The notes under the pieces were generated by a model, which saw only the letters and a list, made by a program, of their open reading frames with translations, made no database searches and had not been told where the DNA came from. Below are positions 53,378 to 62,236 of a stretch of 64,000 nucleotides of DNA, in pieces. This stretch comes from Flavobacterium commune (GTDB lineage: Bacteria; Bacteroidota; Bacteroidia; Flavobacteriales; Flavobacteriaceae). Both the position numbers and the translations under genes were made by a program. The number at the start of each line of letters is the position of its first letter. Within the stretch, counting starts at the first letter, position 1. The stretch is taken from contig NZ_CP017774.1 of the NCBI RefSeq assembly GCF_001857965.1, positions 3,596,001 to 3,660,000 on the forward strand. Reading direction: 5' to 3'.

Positions 53378-54169
53378 ATGACAAAGGATCTAATTATAAA
53401 AAACATCGACTCTTTAAAAAGTCACCTATCCATCAATTACGGAATAAAAACTAAAATTGAAAAATTCACTGAAAAATTATTCTACACTTTATTTGACTCA
53501 AATGCTTCGTTGGCAGAAAGCATTGATGAACTTGAAGGTTTATTTAAAGATATTTCAAGAGTAGCCTGTAAAAAACCGGAAGTTACTTGCGAATCTATGT
53601 GGGATAGTTTTCTCCAAAAACTTCCCGCTGTACTTGAAAAATTAAATCAGGATGCAGCTTATATTTTAGAAAATGACCCGGCTTCCAATAGCATTGAAGA
53701 AGTCTATTTAGCTTATCCTGGTTTTTATGCAATTGCCATTTATCGTCTAAGTCACGAACTCTACAACTTGGATTTGATGCTTTTTTCAAGATTAATGAGC
53801 GAATATGCACATAAAACAACAGGAACGGATATTAATGCGGGAGCCAAAATTGATTCGCCATTTTTCATAGACCACGCCACTGGAATTGTTATTGGTGAAA
53901 CCACAGTTATTGAAAAAAATGTAAAAATATATCAGGGAGTTACCCTTGGTGCTTTGAGTGTGAGTAAAGACATGAAAAACGCCAAACGACATCCAACAGT
54001 AGAAAAAAATGTTTGTATTTATGCCAATGCAACCATACTGGGAGGTGAAACCATTATCGGTAAAGACAGCATTGTAGGAGGAAATGCCTGGGTAACCAAG
54101 TCGGTGCCTGTAAAATCGATTGTCATGAACACCACAACTACCGAAGTAAAAGTAAAAGAAATTAAATAA
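53378..54169 (+). CDS. Serine O-acetyltransferase
   Basis: 263 residues. An N-terminal helical part of about 130 residues precedes a left-handed beta-helix of hexapeptide repeats with the SAT signature TGTDINAGAKIDSPFFIDHA (active-site His) and GIVIGETTVIEKNVKIYQGVTLGA. It acetylates serine with acetyl-CoA to give O-acetylserine. The layout is like the EpsC/CysE type common in Bacteroidota. It is followed two bases later by cysM, so substrate passes directly between the pair. TATATTTG at 53309-53316 suits a -7 element, without a clear -33 partner. Confidence 0.93.
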   Translation: MTKDLIIKNIDSLKSHLSINYGIKTKIEKFTEKLFYTLFDSNASLAESIDELEGLFKDISRVACKKPEVTCESMWDSFLQKLPAVLEKLNQDAAYILENDPASNSIEEVYLAYPGFYAIAIYRLSHELYNLDLMLFSRLMSEYAHKTTGTDINAGAKIDSPFFIDHATGIVIGETTVIEKNVKIYQGVTLGALSVSKDMKNAKRHPTVEKNVCIYANATILGGETIIGKDSIVGGNAWVTKSVPVKSIVMNTTTTEVKVKEIK

Positions 54170-54171
54170 TT

Positions 54172-55059
54172 ATGAAGCCTCAAAAATTAGTTGACTTAAT
54201 AGGAAATACTCCACTTGTAGAAACAGTCAATTTAGTACAAAATAAAAACGTAAAACTACTTTTAAAACTAGAAGGAAATAATCCCGGCGGTAGTGTTAAA
54301 GACCGTGCAGCTTATTATATGATTAAAGGTGCACTAGATCGCGGTGAAATCAAAAAAGGAGACAAATTAATTGAAGCTACCAGTGGAAACACCGGTATTG
54401 CTCTGGCTATGATTGCACAATTACTAGGAATCGAAATTGAATTAATTCTTCCAGAAGATTCTACCAAAGAACGCACCCAAACCATGCGCGCCTATGGTGC
54501 AACGGTGATTTTGACTTCTGCCAAAGAGGGAATCATCGGTTCCAGAGATTATGCAGATAAAAAAGTAGCCGAAGGTGGTTACATCATGTTGAATCAATTT
54601 GCCAATGATGACAACTGGAAAGCACATTATAACACCACCGGTCCTGAAATATGGAATGATACCGAAGGTAGTGTAACGCATTTTGTGTCAGCTATGGGAA
54701 CTACGGGAACCATCATTGGAACTTCTACTTATTTGAAAGAAAAAAATCCGGCAGTACAAATTATTGGTGCCCAACCTTCGGAAGGCTCCCAAATTCCAGG
54801 AATCAGAAAATGGCCTATAGAATACCTGCCAAAAATTTTTAATCCTTCAAAGGTAGATCGCACAATTGATGTAAGCGAACAGGAAGCCCGTGAAATGACT
54901 AAACGTTTGGCCTTAGAAGAAGGAATTTTTGCAGGAATGAGTAGCGGTGGCGCTGTAGCTGTGGCTGTAAAACTTGCTAACCAACTCGAATCGGGTGTGA
55001 TTGTAGCTATTATTTGCGACAGAGGAGATCGTTATTTATCTTCTGATTTATTTGATTAA
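54172..55059 (+). CDS. cysM: O-acetylserine sulfhydrylase B
   Basis: 295 residues, a fold-type II PLP enzyme. The Schiff-base lysine is K43 in NPGGSVKDRAAYYM, the PLP phosphate loop follows in EATSGNTGIALA, and the AQPSEGSQIPGIRKW segment is characteristic of CysM. It makes cysteine from O-acetylserine (or phosphoserine) and sulfide or thiosulfate. The pair with the acetyltransferase gene forms a complete serine-to-cysteine module, which may also feed bacillithiol (bshA at 22 kb). A terminator follows at 55084. Confidence 0.95.
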   Translation: MKPQKLVDLIGNTPLVETVNLVQNKNVKLLLKLEGNNPGGSVKDRAAYYMIKGALDRGEIKKGDKLIEATSGNTGIALAMIAQLLGIEIELILPEDSTKERTQTMRAYGATVILTSAKEGIIGSRDYADKKVAEGGYIMLNQFANDDNWKAHYNTTGPEIWNDTEGSVTHFVSAMGTTGTIIGTSTYLKEKNPAVQIIGAQPSEGSQIPGIRKWPIEYLPKIFNPSKVDRTIDVSEQEAREMTKRLALEEGIFAGMSSGGAVAVAVKLANQLESGVIVAIICDRGDRYLSSDLFD

Positions 55060-55083
55060 TTTCTTATCGAAAATTCATAAAAC

Positions 55084-55115
55084 AAAAAGTCCCGAATTTT
55101 TCATCGGGACTTTTT
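55084..55115. terminator. Bidirectional terminator
   Basis: A stem AAAAAGTCCCGA / TCGGGACTTTTT with an 8-nt loop, between cysM and the convergent response-regulator gene. Confidence 0.85.
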
Positions 55116-55120
55116 GTTTA

Positions 55121-55831
55121 TTAGGCTTTATTTTTAATTACCAATCGGAAACCTTCTCCGTGAATATTTAAAATCTCTACATCTTCGTCAAGTTTCAGAT
55201 ATTTTCTCAATTTAGCAATATAAACATCCATACTTCTTGAAGTAAAATAGTTGTCATCTCTCCATATTTTAGTTAAAGCCAACTCTCTTGGCATCAAGTC
55301 ATTTTCATGGAGAATAAGCATTTTTAATAATTCGTTCTCTTTTGGAGACAATTTCACCGGTTCTTCTCCGGCATAGCTTAAGAATCTCAATTTTGAGTTC
55401 AAATGAAATTTACCTATTGTAAACTCAAAAGGAACTTGTTCTGCCTTAACATCAGAAGCCTTTCTTTGAATGATAGCTTTAATTTTCATCAACAATACTT
55501 CTGAATCAAAAGGCTTATTCAAATAATCATCAGCCCCTGCTTTATAACCTTTCAAAACATCTTCTTTCATTGATTTTGCCGTAAGGAAGATAATAGGCAC
55601 TTCGGCATTTTTTTCTCTTATTTCTTTAGCCAATGTATAGCCATCTTTATAAGGCATCATTACGTCTAAAATACATAAATCGTAAGAATCTTTTTTAAAT
55701 TTCTCAAAACCTTCCATTCCGTTCTTTGCTAAAGTAACGTCAAAATCATTTAACATTAAATAATCTTTTAGAACAGCTCCAAAATTTAAGTCGTCTTCTA
55801 CTAAGAGAATTTTTTTATTTATATTTTCCAT
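55121..55831 (-). CDS. OmpR-family response regulator
   Basis: 236 residues. Receiver domain with acidic residues E12-D13-D14, phospho-acceptor D56 in LCILDVMMPYKDG, and the conserved LTAK and KPFD motifs, followed by a winged-helix DNA-binding domain at about 130-233 (LSPKENELLKMLILHEND, RSMDVYIAKLRKYLK, NIHGEGFRLVI). It partners the kinase encoded just upstream, three bases away. The pair resembles RprXY and other Bacteroidota systems that monitor envelope or oxygen stress, but the sequence does not decide the stimulus. Confidence 0.93.
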   Translation of the reverse strand: MENINKKILLVEDDLNFGAVLKDYLMLNDFDVTLAKNGMEGFEKFKKDSYDLCILDVMMPYKDGYTLAKEIREKNAEVPIIFLTAKSMKEDVLKGYKAGADDYLNKPFDSEVLLMKIKAIIQRKASDVKAEQVPFEFTIGKFHLNSKLRFLSYAGEEPVKLSPKENELLKMLILHENDLMPRELALTKIWRDDNYFTSRSMDVYIAKLRKYLKLDEDVEILNIHGEGFRLVIKNKA

Positions 55832-55834
55832 AAT

Positions 55835-57427
55835 CTAATTTATTAGAGGTAATTTTATAATGAAGGTACTTCCTTTTCCTTTTTCACTTTCTACAAACAC
55901 TTGTCCGTTATGATCTTCTACAATTCTTTTTACATAAGCTAAGCCCAAACCATGTCCTTTTACATTATGTAAATCTCCGGTATGCTCGCGATAGAATTTT
56001 TCAAAAACTCTTTTTTGAGCCACCTTACTCATTCCCAAACCTTGATCTTTTACCTTTATCAGAATCATATCCTTAATATTCTCGGTATAAATATCAATCT
56101 TTGGTGTTTCAGGCGAATACTTGATTGCATTTTCTAAAATGTTTACAATAACATTGGTAAAATGCACTTCGTTAATTAAAACACTGGTTCTTGCTGCTTC
56201 AAAATGTTTATGTATCTCTCCTCCTCTGTCTTGCAAAATTAAATTAACATGATCAATTGCATCATAAATCACTTCTTCTACATTGCTGGAACCTTTCTCT
56301 ATATCTAATTCTTTTTTCTCTAATTTCGAAATTCGCAATACATTTTCTACCTGAGCGTGCATTCGTTTATTCTCATCCCGAATCATTTGCAAATACCTGA
56401 AAACCTTCTCCTTATCTTCAATTATTTTAGGATTTTTTATTGCATCTAAGGCTAAATTTATAGTAGCAATAGGCGTTTTAAACTCATGCGTCATATTATT
56501 TATAAAATCGGTCTTAATCTCCGAAATCTGACGTTGACGAATTAACTGATTCAATGCACTGGTATAAGCAATTAAGATAATCAACGTAAATACTATTGAC
56601 AAGATTGTAATACTTACTAATTCTGACAATAAAAATTTCTTTTTATTGGGGAAAGTAACTGATAATTCATACTTTTCATTCCCTTCATTATCAGCAAGAA
56701 TAGGAATCGAATAAGTTGCATCTTTATCAAAATCAAAATTAAAACCTGCCGATTTTATTTTTGTCTCCGATCCATTACTGGAAATTCCAAATTCAAATTT
56801 GGTATTAACTCCATGTTCAACCAATTCTTTTTTCAAAAGATTTTTCAGTTTTTCTTTCGAAATTCTTTCTTCAATAGACAATGTCGATGCGTAATCTTTG
56901 TATGAAATCTGCAATTGAGCCTTGTTCAAAACATCCAGACTCCCTTCTTTCTCCATTTTTACATCCGGAATCAAACTCTTGTTTAATGACGAATTATCAA
57001 TAGTTTTATTGCTATTATAAACTTCTGTTAATCGTTTAGAACTAAAACTTTTAAAACCACCTGAATTAAACTTTTTATTGAATAGCGCTCCATCGTAATC
57101 GTACTTTTCAGATGTAATACTGTTTTTATAAATTATCGTTTTATTGGTTTTCGTATTTCTCTGAACAAATAAAATCTCTAATAAATCTTCTTTTTCAGGG
57201 ATTTTACCTGTACTGTCTTTTATGTGATTAATTTTATCATAAAAACTATACTCTTCTTGTTTTTCAAGTTTATCCGCCACATTATCAATTACCTGAGTAA
57301 CATGATACTTAAATTGTTCATCATTATTTTTAAATGAAGTATTGAACCAATATACCTGAACGAGTATTATCCCTATTAGAGACAAACTCATCAATAAAAC
57401 AAGAAATCTAAAAAATAATTTATTCAT
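55835..57427 (-). CDS. Membrane sensor histidine kinase
   Basis: 530 residues from the ATG at 57427 (one codon after an in-frame TTG). Two transmembrane helices, about 7-27 and 268-289, bracket an extracytoplasmic region of roughly 240 residues, which is Ser/Asn/Lys-rich and has no domain I recognise. Inside lie HisKA with H314 (NNMTHEFKTPIATI) and the ATPase domain (N box NVIVNILENAIKYS, G1 VKDQGLGM, G2 GHGLGLAYVKRIVEDHNG). The Phe in HEFKTP is typical of Bacteroidota kinases. The partner regulator gene follows by three bases. coaE and a glycosyltransferase gene precede it on the same strand. Confidence 0.93.
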   Translation of the reverse strand: MNKLFFRFLVLLMSLSLIGIILVQVYWFNTSFKNNDEQFKYHVTQVIDNVADKLEKQEEYSFYDKINHIKDSTGKIPEKEDLLEILFVQRNTKTNKTIIYKNSITSEKYDYDGALFNKKFNSGGFKSFSSKRLTEVYNSNKTIDNSSLNKSLIPDVKMEKEGSLDVLNKAQLQISYKDYASTLSIEERISKEKLKNLLKKELVEHGVNTKFEFGISSNGSETKIKSAGFNFDFDKDATYSIPILADNEGNEKYELSVTFPNKKKFLLSELVSITILSIVFTLIILIAYTSALNQLIRQRQISEIKTDFINNMTHEFKTPIATINLALDAIKNPKIIEDKEKVFRYLQMIRDENKRMHAQVENVLRISKLEKKELDIEKGSSNVEEVIYDAIDHVNLILQDRGGEIHKHFEAARTSVLINEVHFTNVIVNILENAIKYSPETPKIDIYTENIKDMILIKVKDQGLGMSKVAQKRVFEKFYREHTGDLHNVKGHGLGLAYVKRIVEDHNGQVFVESEKGKGSTFIIKLPLIN

Positions 57428-57495
57428 CAAACCAAAATTAACTTTTTAACACTATAGTTGATAATGTATTAACCAAACATTAACATCTATACGTC

Positions 57496-58083
57496 CTATT
57501 GCTTAATCAACAAAATTTTAAGAATTTCATCGATTTTATGCTTAGTCAAATCAATATCAATATTCTCTACAACAAAATCACTTTTTGAAATACGTTGTTC
57601 GTCTGTCCATTGCGAATTAATCCTTTTTAATACCTGATCGCGACTGATTGATTCTCTTTTTAAAACACGTTCGATTCTTGATTCTAAAGGTGCCGTTATT
57701 GTTAATATGTAATCAAAATTAACATAACTGCCACTTTCAAATAAAATTGCCGATTCATAAACAACAATCGAAGCTTTTTGATTTTTAGCTAGCCAATCAT
57801 TAAAATCCTGCCTGACAGCGGGATGAACAATAGCATTTAAAGCTTTTAACTTATCTTGATTTTCAAATACAATAGCTGCTAATTTCGCTCTGTTTAACTG
57901 ATTTTTATCAAAAATAACTTTGCCAAATTCAGCTTTAATTGACTCAAGAACTTCCTGAGTCTGCATTACTTTTTTACCGGCTTCATCAGCTATATAAACA
58001 GGAATACCTAATGATGCAATATAATTAACAATAGTAGTTTTTCCACTTCCAATTCCTCCTGTTAAACCAATAATTTTGGGCAT
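57496..58083 (-). CDS. coaE: Dephospho-CoA kinase
   Basis: 195 residues, full length. It adds the 3' phosphate in the last step of coenzyme A synthesis. The P-loop GLTGGIGSGKTT occupies 6-17, followed by the DEAGKKVMQ acidic segment, the LNAIVHPAVR motif and ESAILFESG with the substrate-binding Glu. It lies two bases after the glycosyltransferase stop and 68 bases before the kinase gene, probably in one transcript. coaBC of the same pathway is at the right edge of the window. Confidence 0.95.
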   Translation of the reverse strand: MPKIIGLTGGIGSGKTTIVNYIASLGIPVYIADEAGKKVMQTQEVLESIKAEFGKVIFDKNQLNRAKLAAIVFENQDKLKALNAIVHPAVRQDFNDWLAKNQKASIVVYESAILFESGSYVNFDYILTITAPLESRIERVLKRESISRDQVLKRINSQWTDEQRISKSDFVVENIDIDLTKHKIDEILKILLIKQ

Positions 58084-58085
58084 AA

Positions 58086-59084
58086 TTATACTTTAAAAAA
58101 CAATTTAGGAAAAGCCACTTCCGGTTTTTGTTTTAAAATAATGACTTTAATATAAGACTCTAAAAAACCCAAACCATAACCTGAAAATTGTTTCCAGACT
58201 GCAGTTACCGAAAGATAACCTATTTTAATACTTTTATTTTGAATACTTGACACTAAAAATATTACAAAAAAGTAAACACAATACAATTTTGCCAAAAGAT
58301 CATAGGTAAATATCAATAAAGCGATCGAAAGTGCTAAACCAATAATAAATATCGATGGGAAAAAGAACGTCAACTTGCTGTATTCCGGATACCAACTGTT
58401 CAAAATTGGTCGTGCTTTCCCAAATTTATTTACCTGAACTGAAAATTTATCCCAGTCAATTCTCCTTTTATGATATACATAAGCATTCGAAAAAAGCCTG
58501 GTTTCAAAACCTAAATTCCATAATCTAATAGACAAATCAGGATCTTCTCCAGGATGAATATTCCCAAACCCATTAGAAGCTTCAAATGCTTTACGGGAAA
58601 TCCCCATATTAAAACTTCGTGGCTGGAATTTTTCAATTTTTTCTGAACCTCCTCTTATTCCTCCTGTAGTAAGAAAAGAAGTCATAGCAAAATTAATTGC
58701 TTTTTGAATATCCGAAAAACTATCCAATGCCCTGTCAGGACCACCGAAACAGTCCACATAATCTTCTTTTAAAGCCTTATCTACTTCCGTTAAATATTCA
58801 GCCGGAATAATACAATCCGAATCAAAGATGATAAAATAATCTCCTTTGGCTTTTCTCATTCCGTAGTTTCTGGAATCTCCGGGACCTGAATTTTCTTTGA
58901 AATAATAAGAAATCGTCAATTTGCTTTTGTACTGACTGACAACATCTTCGCATTTAATTGCAGAACCATCTTCTACAATTACAATTTCAAAATCTTCTTT
59001 ATAATCTGATTTTGACAAACTTTCTAAAAGTTCATCGACTTCGTCTGGACGATTATACACGGGAATAATCAAAGAAAAATACAT
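58086..59084 (-). CDS. GT2-family glycosyltransferase, membrane-bound
   Basis: 332 residues. A GT-A fold occupies about 1-220: LIIPVYNRPDEVDELLESL near the start, EDGSA, the metal-binding DSDC (D-x-D) in IIFDSDCIIP, and a GGPDRALD loop with an acceptor-side Asp; PGEDPDLSIRLWNLG supplies the general base (ED). Two hydrophobic helices at about 240-285 anchor it to the membrane. It would add a sugar to a lipid or glycan carrier; donor and acceptor are unknown. coaE starts two bases after its stop. Confidence 0.88.
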   Translation of the reverse strand: MYFSLIIPVYNRPDEVDELLESLSKSDYKEDFEIVIVEDGSAIKCEDVVSQYKSKLTISYYFKENSGPGDSRNYGMRKAKGDYFIIFDSDCIIPAEYLTEVDKALKEDYVDCFGGPDRALDSFSDIQKAINFAMTSFLTTGGIRGGSEKIEKFQPRSFNMGISRKAFEASNGFGNIHPGEDPDLSIRLWNLGFETRLFSNAYVYHKRRIDWDKFSVQVNKFGKARPILNSWYPEYSKLTFFFPSIFIIGLALSIALLIFTYDLLAKLYCVYFFVIFLVSSIQNKSIKIGYLSVTAVWKQFSGYGLGFLESYIKVIILKQKPEVAFPKLFFKV

Positions 59085-59152
59085 ATTCTTAAAAGCGGTA
59101 TTAATTATACAATATAAATGTAATATTTTAACAAAGATAACCTTTAATCAAT

Positions 59153-59202
59153 AATGCGCCTTAATTTTAAATGCTTTTATACATTTAAAATCAAGACGCA
59201 TT
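59153..59202 (-). terminator. 21-bp inverted repeat between fabV and the glycosyltransferase gene
   Basis: Arms of 21 bases (59153-59173 and 59182-59202) pair with two mismatches around an 8-nt loop. On the minus strand it follows the fabV stop, so it may end that transcript. The following bases are only moderately T-rich, so termination is not certain. Confidence 0.45.
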
Positions 59203-59242
59203 ATCAAAAATTTTATGTTTTTATATTCTTTGCGAAATAAAA

Positions 59243-60433
59243 TTAAGCTATACTTTCAACCTGAACCATTTCGTCAGCTTCTGCTTTATAATCCACTCCA
59301 GCTAAATCAAAACCAAATAAATTATAAAAATCTTTTCTGTATCCTTCTAAATCTCCTATTTCAGCTAAATTTTCAGTAGTTGCCTGTTCCCACAATTGAG
59401 CAACCTGAGCTTGAATATCATCGCGCATTTCCCAGTCATCAATACGAATTCTACCTTTTTCATCAACAGGAACTTCAGCTCCTGTAAACAATCTTTGTTG
59501 GTATAAACGTTGAATTTGCTCGATACAACCTTCATGGACTCCTTCAGCTTTCATTATTTTGTACAATAAAGAAATATACAACGGAATTACAGGAATTGCC
59601 GAACTCGCCTGAGTAACTAATGCTTTATTTACCGAAACATACGCTCTTCCGTTAATATCAGCTAAACTATCTGAAATTGTAAAAGCAGTAGCTTCTAAAT
59701 GATCTTTAGCACGACCAATAGTTCCTTTTCTATAAACTGCCTCAGTAACTGATGGCCCAATATAAGAATAAGCAACTGTTGCAGCTCCTGGAGCTAATAA
59801 ATTTTCTGCTTTTAAAGCATCAATCCACATAGCCCAGTCTTCACCTCCCATTACAGCAATTGTATTTTCGATATCGTCACCACTGCATGGTTCTATCGAA
59901 ACTTCAGAAACTTTTCCTGTATGAAAATCTACTGTTTTGTTTGAAAAAGTAGCTCCAATAGGTTTTAAAACCGAACGATGTGTTACACCTGTATTTGGAT
60001 TTGTACGAACAGGAGAAGCCAAACTGTAAATAATCAAATCCACCTGACCTAAATCGGCTTTTATTAAATCTAATGTTTCTCTTTTTACTTCATTCGAAAA
60101 AGCATCTCCATTGATACTTTTTGCATACAAACCTGCTTTATGAGCCTCTTTTTCAAAAGCAGCAGAATTATACCAACCTGGTGAAGCCGTTTTTCCAGCC
60201 AATGGTGGTTTTTCAAAAAATACTCCAATAGTTGCTGCATCAGAACCAAAAGCACTTGAAATTCTTGAAGCCAAACCAAATCCTGTTGAAGCACCAATTA
60301 CAAGTACTTTCTTAGCACCATCAATGGCTCCTTTTGATTTAACATACTCAATTTGATTTTTAACACTTTGCTCACATCCCACCGGGTGTGCTGTCAAGCA
60401 AATAAATCCTCTCATTCTAGGTTCTATGATCAT
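59243..60433 (-). CDS. fabV: Enoyl-[ACP]/trans-2-enoyl-CoA reductase, FabV type
   Basis: 396 residues, the typical FabV length. The N-terminal IIEPRMRGFICLTAHPVGC and the GASTGFGLASR nucleotide loop (47-57) match the family. The catalytic motif Y-x8-K is Y234 and K243 in YRKGTIGRAK. FabV completes each fatty-acid elongation cycle with NADH and is known to be insensitive to triclosan compared with FabI. No other fab gene is nearby. It has its own promoter at 60515-60544 inside the end of recN. Confidence 0.96.
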   Translation of the reverse strand: MIIEPRMRGFICLTAHPVGCEQSVKNQIEYVKSKGAIDGAKKVLVIGASTGFGLASRISSAFGSDAATIGVFFEKPPLAGKTASPGWYNSAAFEKEAHKAGLYAKSINGDAFSNEVKRETLDLIKADLGQVDLIIYSLASPVRTNPNTGVTHRSVLKPIGATFSNKTVDFHTGKVSEVSIEPCSGDDIENTIAVMGGEDWAMWIDALKAENLLAPGAATVAYSYIGPSVTEAVYRKGTIGRAKDHLEATAFTISDSLADINGRAYVSVNKALVTQASSAIPVIPLYISLLYKIMKAEGVHEGCIEQIQRLYQQRLFTGAEVPVDEKGRIRIDDWEMRDDIQAQVAQLWEQATTENLAEIGDLEGYRKDFYNLFGFDLAGVDYKAEADEMVQVESIA

Positions 60434-60514
60434 AGGGTATCAATATTATATTTTTATTTTTTTAATCGAATAAAACAATGACTTTATCAAGAAAAAGCTA
60501 TCGTTTTTGGATGG

Positions 60515-60544
60515 CAAATATAGAGCATTTTTTTAGTTCAACAA
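60515..60544 (-). promoter_or_regulatory. fabV promoter inside the recN 3' end
   Basis: On the minus strand TTG (60544-60542, within recN codons), 19 bases, TATATTTG (60522-60515). An exact fit to the Bacteroidota -33/-7 promoter. It predicts a start near 60510 and a leader of about 77 bases. Confidence 0.75.
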
Positions 60545-62185
60545 GGCTTTTGCATGATTTAGAGCCGAATCTGAAACAATAGCTCCCGACAGCATTTGCG
60601 CAATTTCAACAACGCGCTCTTCTTCTGACAGTAATTTTAATTCTGATTGGGTATCCTCTTCAATAGTTGATTTAAACACTTTAAAATGAGCCTCCCCTTT
60701 GGCAGCAATCTGAGGTAAATGAGTAATGGCAAATATTTGCATTTTCTTGCTCATTTCCTTCATGATTTCTCCCATTTTTATGGCAATTTCTCCGGAAACC
60801 CCAGTATCAATCTCATCAAAAATCAAGGTTGGTAATTTTGAATATTGTGCCAAAATAGCTTTTACAGCCAGCATAATTCGGGACATCTCTCCTCCCGAAG
60901 CTACTTTTTTCAATAATCCAAAATCAGTTCCTTTATTGGCCGAAAACAAAAATTGCAATTCGTCTTTTCCATTGGAAAAATAACTTTCACCTTGTGTTAC
61001 TTCAATATTAAAACGTGTATTAGGCATTCCCAAAGTCGCCAATATTCCAATCATTTTTTCAGATAAAACCGGAATAGCCTGAATTCTATTATCATGAATA
61101 GTAGTGGCTAAAGCATTTAATTTTGAAGCTTTTTCCTGAATTGCAGTACTCAAAAGAGTAATTTCCTCTTCAATATTTCCTAATTCAACAACTTCATTTT
61201 CTAATTTGGTTTGAATTAACAACAACTCATCTACAGTAAGCACCTGATGCTTTTTTTGCAAATTATAAATCACCTGTAACTTTTGATTAATTTGCTCTAA
61301 TTGTTCCGGATCGTGAGTGATTTTTTCAGAACAACGATTCATTTCAGCCGAAATATCATCAAATTCAATCGTTAAACTATCAATTCTTTCCAGTAATTCT
61401 TTGTACTCAATAGAAAAAGAAGCAATTTTTTGTATGGCTGTTTTAATTTCTTTCAGATTATTTAAAACGCCAAATTGCTCTTCATTGGCAATAGCCAACG
61501 ATTTATCAATAGCTTCTTTTATAATTTCAACATTATTCAGCTGCTCAAAAACACTTTCCAGTTCTTCTTGCTCACCCGATTTTAGTTGGGCTGCAAGCAA
61601 TTCATTCAATAAAAAAGCATGATATTCCTGTTCTTTATTAGATTCACTTTGCTTTTTAATAAGCGAATTTAATTGTGTCTTATCTGATTTATAACTTTTA
61701 AGAAGCAATTGATAATCAGCAATAATTTCCTGATTAGCAGCAATGGCGTCAATTATATCAAACTGTACATTCTCATCGTTAAGTTCCCTGGTTTGTTGCT
61801 GCGAATGAATATCGATTAAAAACAAACCTAAATCCTGCAATTCCTGAAGATTTACAGGACTATCATTAATAAAAGCACGCGATTTTCCCGAAGGTAGAAT
61901 TTCTCTTCGTATGATAGTTTCATCTTCGTAATCCAAATCATTAGCTTCAAAAAAAGCTCTTAAATTGTATTTTGAAATTTCAAATTGGGCTTCAATAATA
62001 CACTTTTCCTCCTTGTTTTTCAAAGAAGTCAAATCGGCGCGTTTTCCTAAAACTAGTCCTAAAGCCCCTAAAATAATGGATTTCCCCGCACCCGTTTCTC
62101 CTGTAATAATCGAAAATCCTTTAGAAAAATCAATAGCTAATTTTTCAATTAAAGCATAGTTTTTTATTGATAGTGCAGTAATCAT
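60533..62185 (-). CDS. recN: DNA repair protein RecN
   Basis: 550 residues, full-length SMC-like ATPase. Walker A GETGAGKS at 29-36; two antiparallel coiled-coil arms fill about 150-390; the ABC signature ASGGEMSRIMLA and Walker B LIFDEIDTGVSG follow in the C-terminal part. RecN gathers broken DNA ends during double-strand break repair. A DUF4835 gene lies 51 bases upstream on the same strand and fabV follows. All motifs are intact. Confidence 0.97.
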   Translation of the reverse strand: MITALSIKNYALIEKLAIDFSKGFSIITGETGAGKSIILGALGLVLGKRADLTSLKNKEEKCIIEAQFEISKYNLRAFFEANDLDYEDETIIRREILPSGKSRAFINDSPVNLQELQDLGLFLIDIHSQQQTRELNDENVQFDIIDAIAANQEIIADYQLLLKSYKSDKTQLNSLIKKQSESNKEQEYHAFLLNELLAAQLKSGEQEELESVFEQLNNVEIIKEAIDKSLAIANEEQFGVLNNLKEIKTAIQKIASFSIEYKELLERIDSLTIEFDDISAEMNRCSEKITHDPEQLEQINQKLQVIYNLQKKHQVLTVDELLLIQTKLENEVVELGNIEEEITLLSTAIQEKASKLNALATTIHDNRIQAIPVLSEKMIGILATLGMPNTRFNIEVTQGESYFSNGKDELQFLFSANKGTDFGLLKKVASGGEMSRIMLAVKAILAQYSKLPTLIFDEIDTGVSGEIAIKMGEIMKEMSKKMQIFAITHLPQIAAKGEAHFKVFKSTIEEDTQSELKLLSEEERVVEIAQMLSGAIVSDSALNHAKALLN

Positions 62186-62236
62186 TAATTGTATTTATAT
62201 AAGTTATTGTTGGATAATCTAAAAAAGCAAGGAAAA

